Origin: CAJXTB01 sp047626195
Lineage (GTDB): Bacteria; Myxococcota_A; UBA796; GCA-2862545
NCBI GenBank assembly: GCA_047626195.1
Contig: JBLHSN010000331.1
Location: forward strand, 1 to 6,518
DNA: 6,518 bases
Direction of reading: 5' to 3'
Shown: positions 6,467 to 6,518 of the stretch, one piece after another
Layout: every line of letters starts with the position of its first letter
Numbering within the stretch: position 1 is the stretch's first letter
Translations under genes and position numbers: made by a program
The notes under the pieces: generated by a model
What the model saw: only the letters and a program-made list of their open reading frames with translations
What the model was told of the DNA's origin: nothing
The model's database searches: none

Positions 6467-6496
6467 CCGGGGCTAGGAATGCGCCCAGATGGCGCT
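6426..6496 (+). repeat. 11-bp direct repeat, copies 60 bp apart, spanning the gene 3' end
   Basis: CAGATGGCGCT occurs at 6426-6436, inside the last codons of the VIT-VWA gene, and again at 6486-6496 just beyond the stop. The identity is exact. It may be chance or the trace of a small duplication. Confidence 0.5.
6459..6470. repeat. 12-bp perfect palindrome over the VIT-VWA stop codon
   Basis: CCGGCTAGCCGG is a perfect palindrome containing the TAG stop (6464-6466). GGCTAG recurs at 6471-6476, ten bases on. There is no following T tract, so it is not a standard terminator. Confidence 0.5.
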
Positions 6497-6518
6497 ACTC
6501 GGAGTCTTCGAAGGCAAT
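6467..6518. other. Right-edge tail: small hairpin and possible edge of a further gene
   Basis: GCGCC (6481-6485) and GGCGC (6491-6495) can pair around a 5-nt loop, but no T run follows on the plus strand, so terminator function is weakly supported. Two readings of the edge cannot be separated. On the minus strand, 6518-6498 reads IAFEDSE followed by TAG at 6497-6495, a plausible acidic C-terminus of a convergent gene. On the plus strand, AGGAA (6475-6479), nine bases and ATG (6489-6491) open a frame reading MALLGVFEGN to the edge. Neither is long enough to call as a gene. Confidence 0.3.

Noticed and set aside
6481..6495. Rho-independent terminator
   Set aside because: The stem is only five pairs and no T run follows on either strand.
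1..6518. tRNA, rRNA, CRISPR array, insertion sequence or phage gene
   Set aside because: No regular repeat-spacer pattern, transposase motif or structural RNA signature was seen, and coding sequence fills nearly the whole window.

Overview
The window comes from a GC-rich, flagellated and very probably Gram-negative bacterium. It holds three well-supported genes and almost no free space. The mix points loosely to the deltaproteobacterial/Myxococcota part of the tree: an HDOD-GGDEF signalling protein, a proteobacterial-type FlhA, and a large secreted VIT-VWA protein ending in TPR repeats and a DUF2135-like domain. That placement is inference from gene content and would need a tree.

Layout. (1) Positions 1-1156, minus strand: the first 385 residues of an HDOD-GGDEF protein whose C-terminus, including the GGDEF active-site loop, lies off the left edge. 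(2) Positions 1157-1273: a 117-bp divergent intergenic region. A perfect 12-bp inverted repeat puts the same 12-mer, in the same orientation, exactly 15 nt before each start codon. (3) Positions 1274-3346, plus strand: complete flhA, 690 aa, the inner-membrane gate of the flagellar type III export apparatus, with all the key charged residues I checked in place. (4) Positions 3347-3442: a 96-bp gap with a plausible sigma70-like promoter and small inverted repeats. (5) Positions 3443-6466, plus strand: a 1007-aa exported protein (signal peptide, VIT, VWA with MIDAS, Met/Ser/Asp-rich linker, TPR-like helices, DUF2135-like C-terminus). (6) Positions 6467-6518: a short tail with a palindrome, a small hairpin and the possible edge of another gene.

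How they may work together. HDOD-GGDEF proteins belong to signalling networks and, if the GGDEF half is active, make cyclic di-GMP, the usual switch between motility and sessile life. FlhA is needed to build flagella. Divergent placement around one short control region with a mirrored motif suggests the two are co-regulated. The VIT-VWA protein is probably a separate transcription unit acting in the periplasm or at the cell surface; nothing in its sequence ties it to flagella.

No tRNA, rRNA, CRISPR array, transposase or phage gene is visible. The strongest candidate for something undescribed is the mirrored leader element at 1172-1258. The genes themselves belong to recognisable families.
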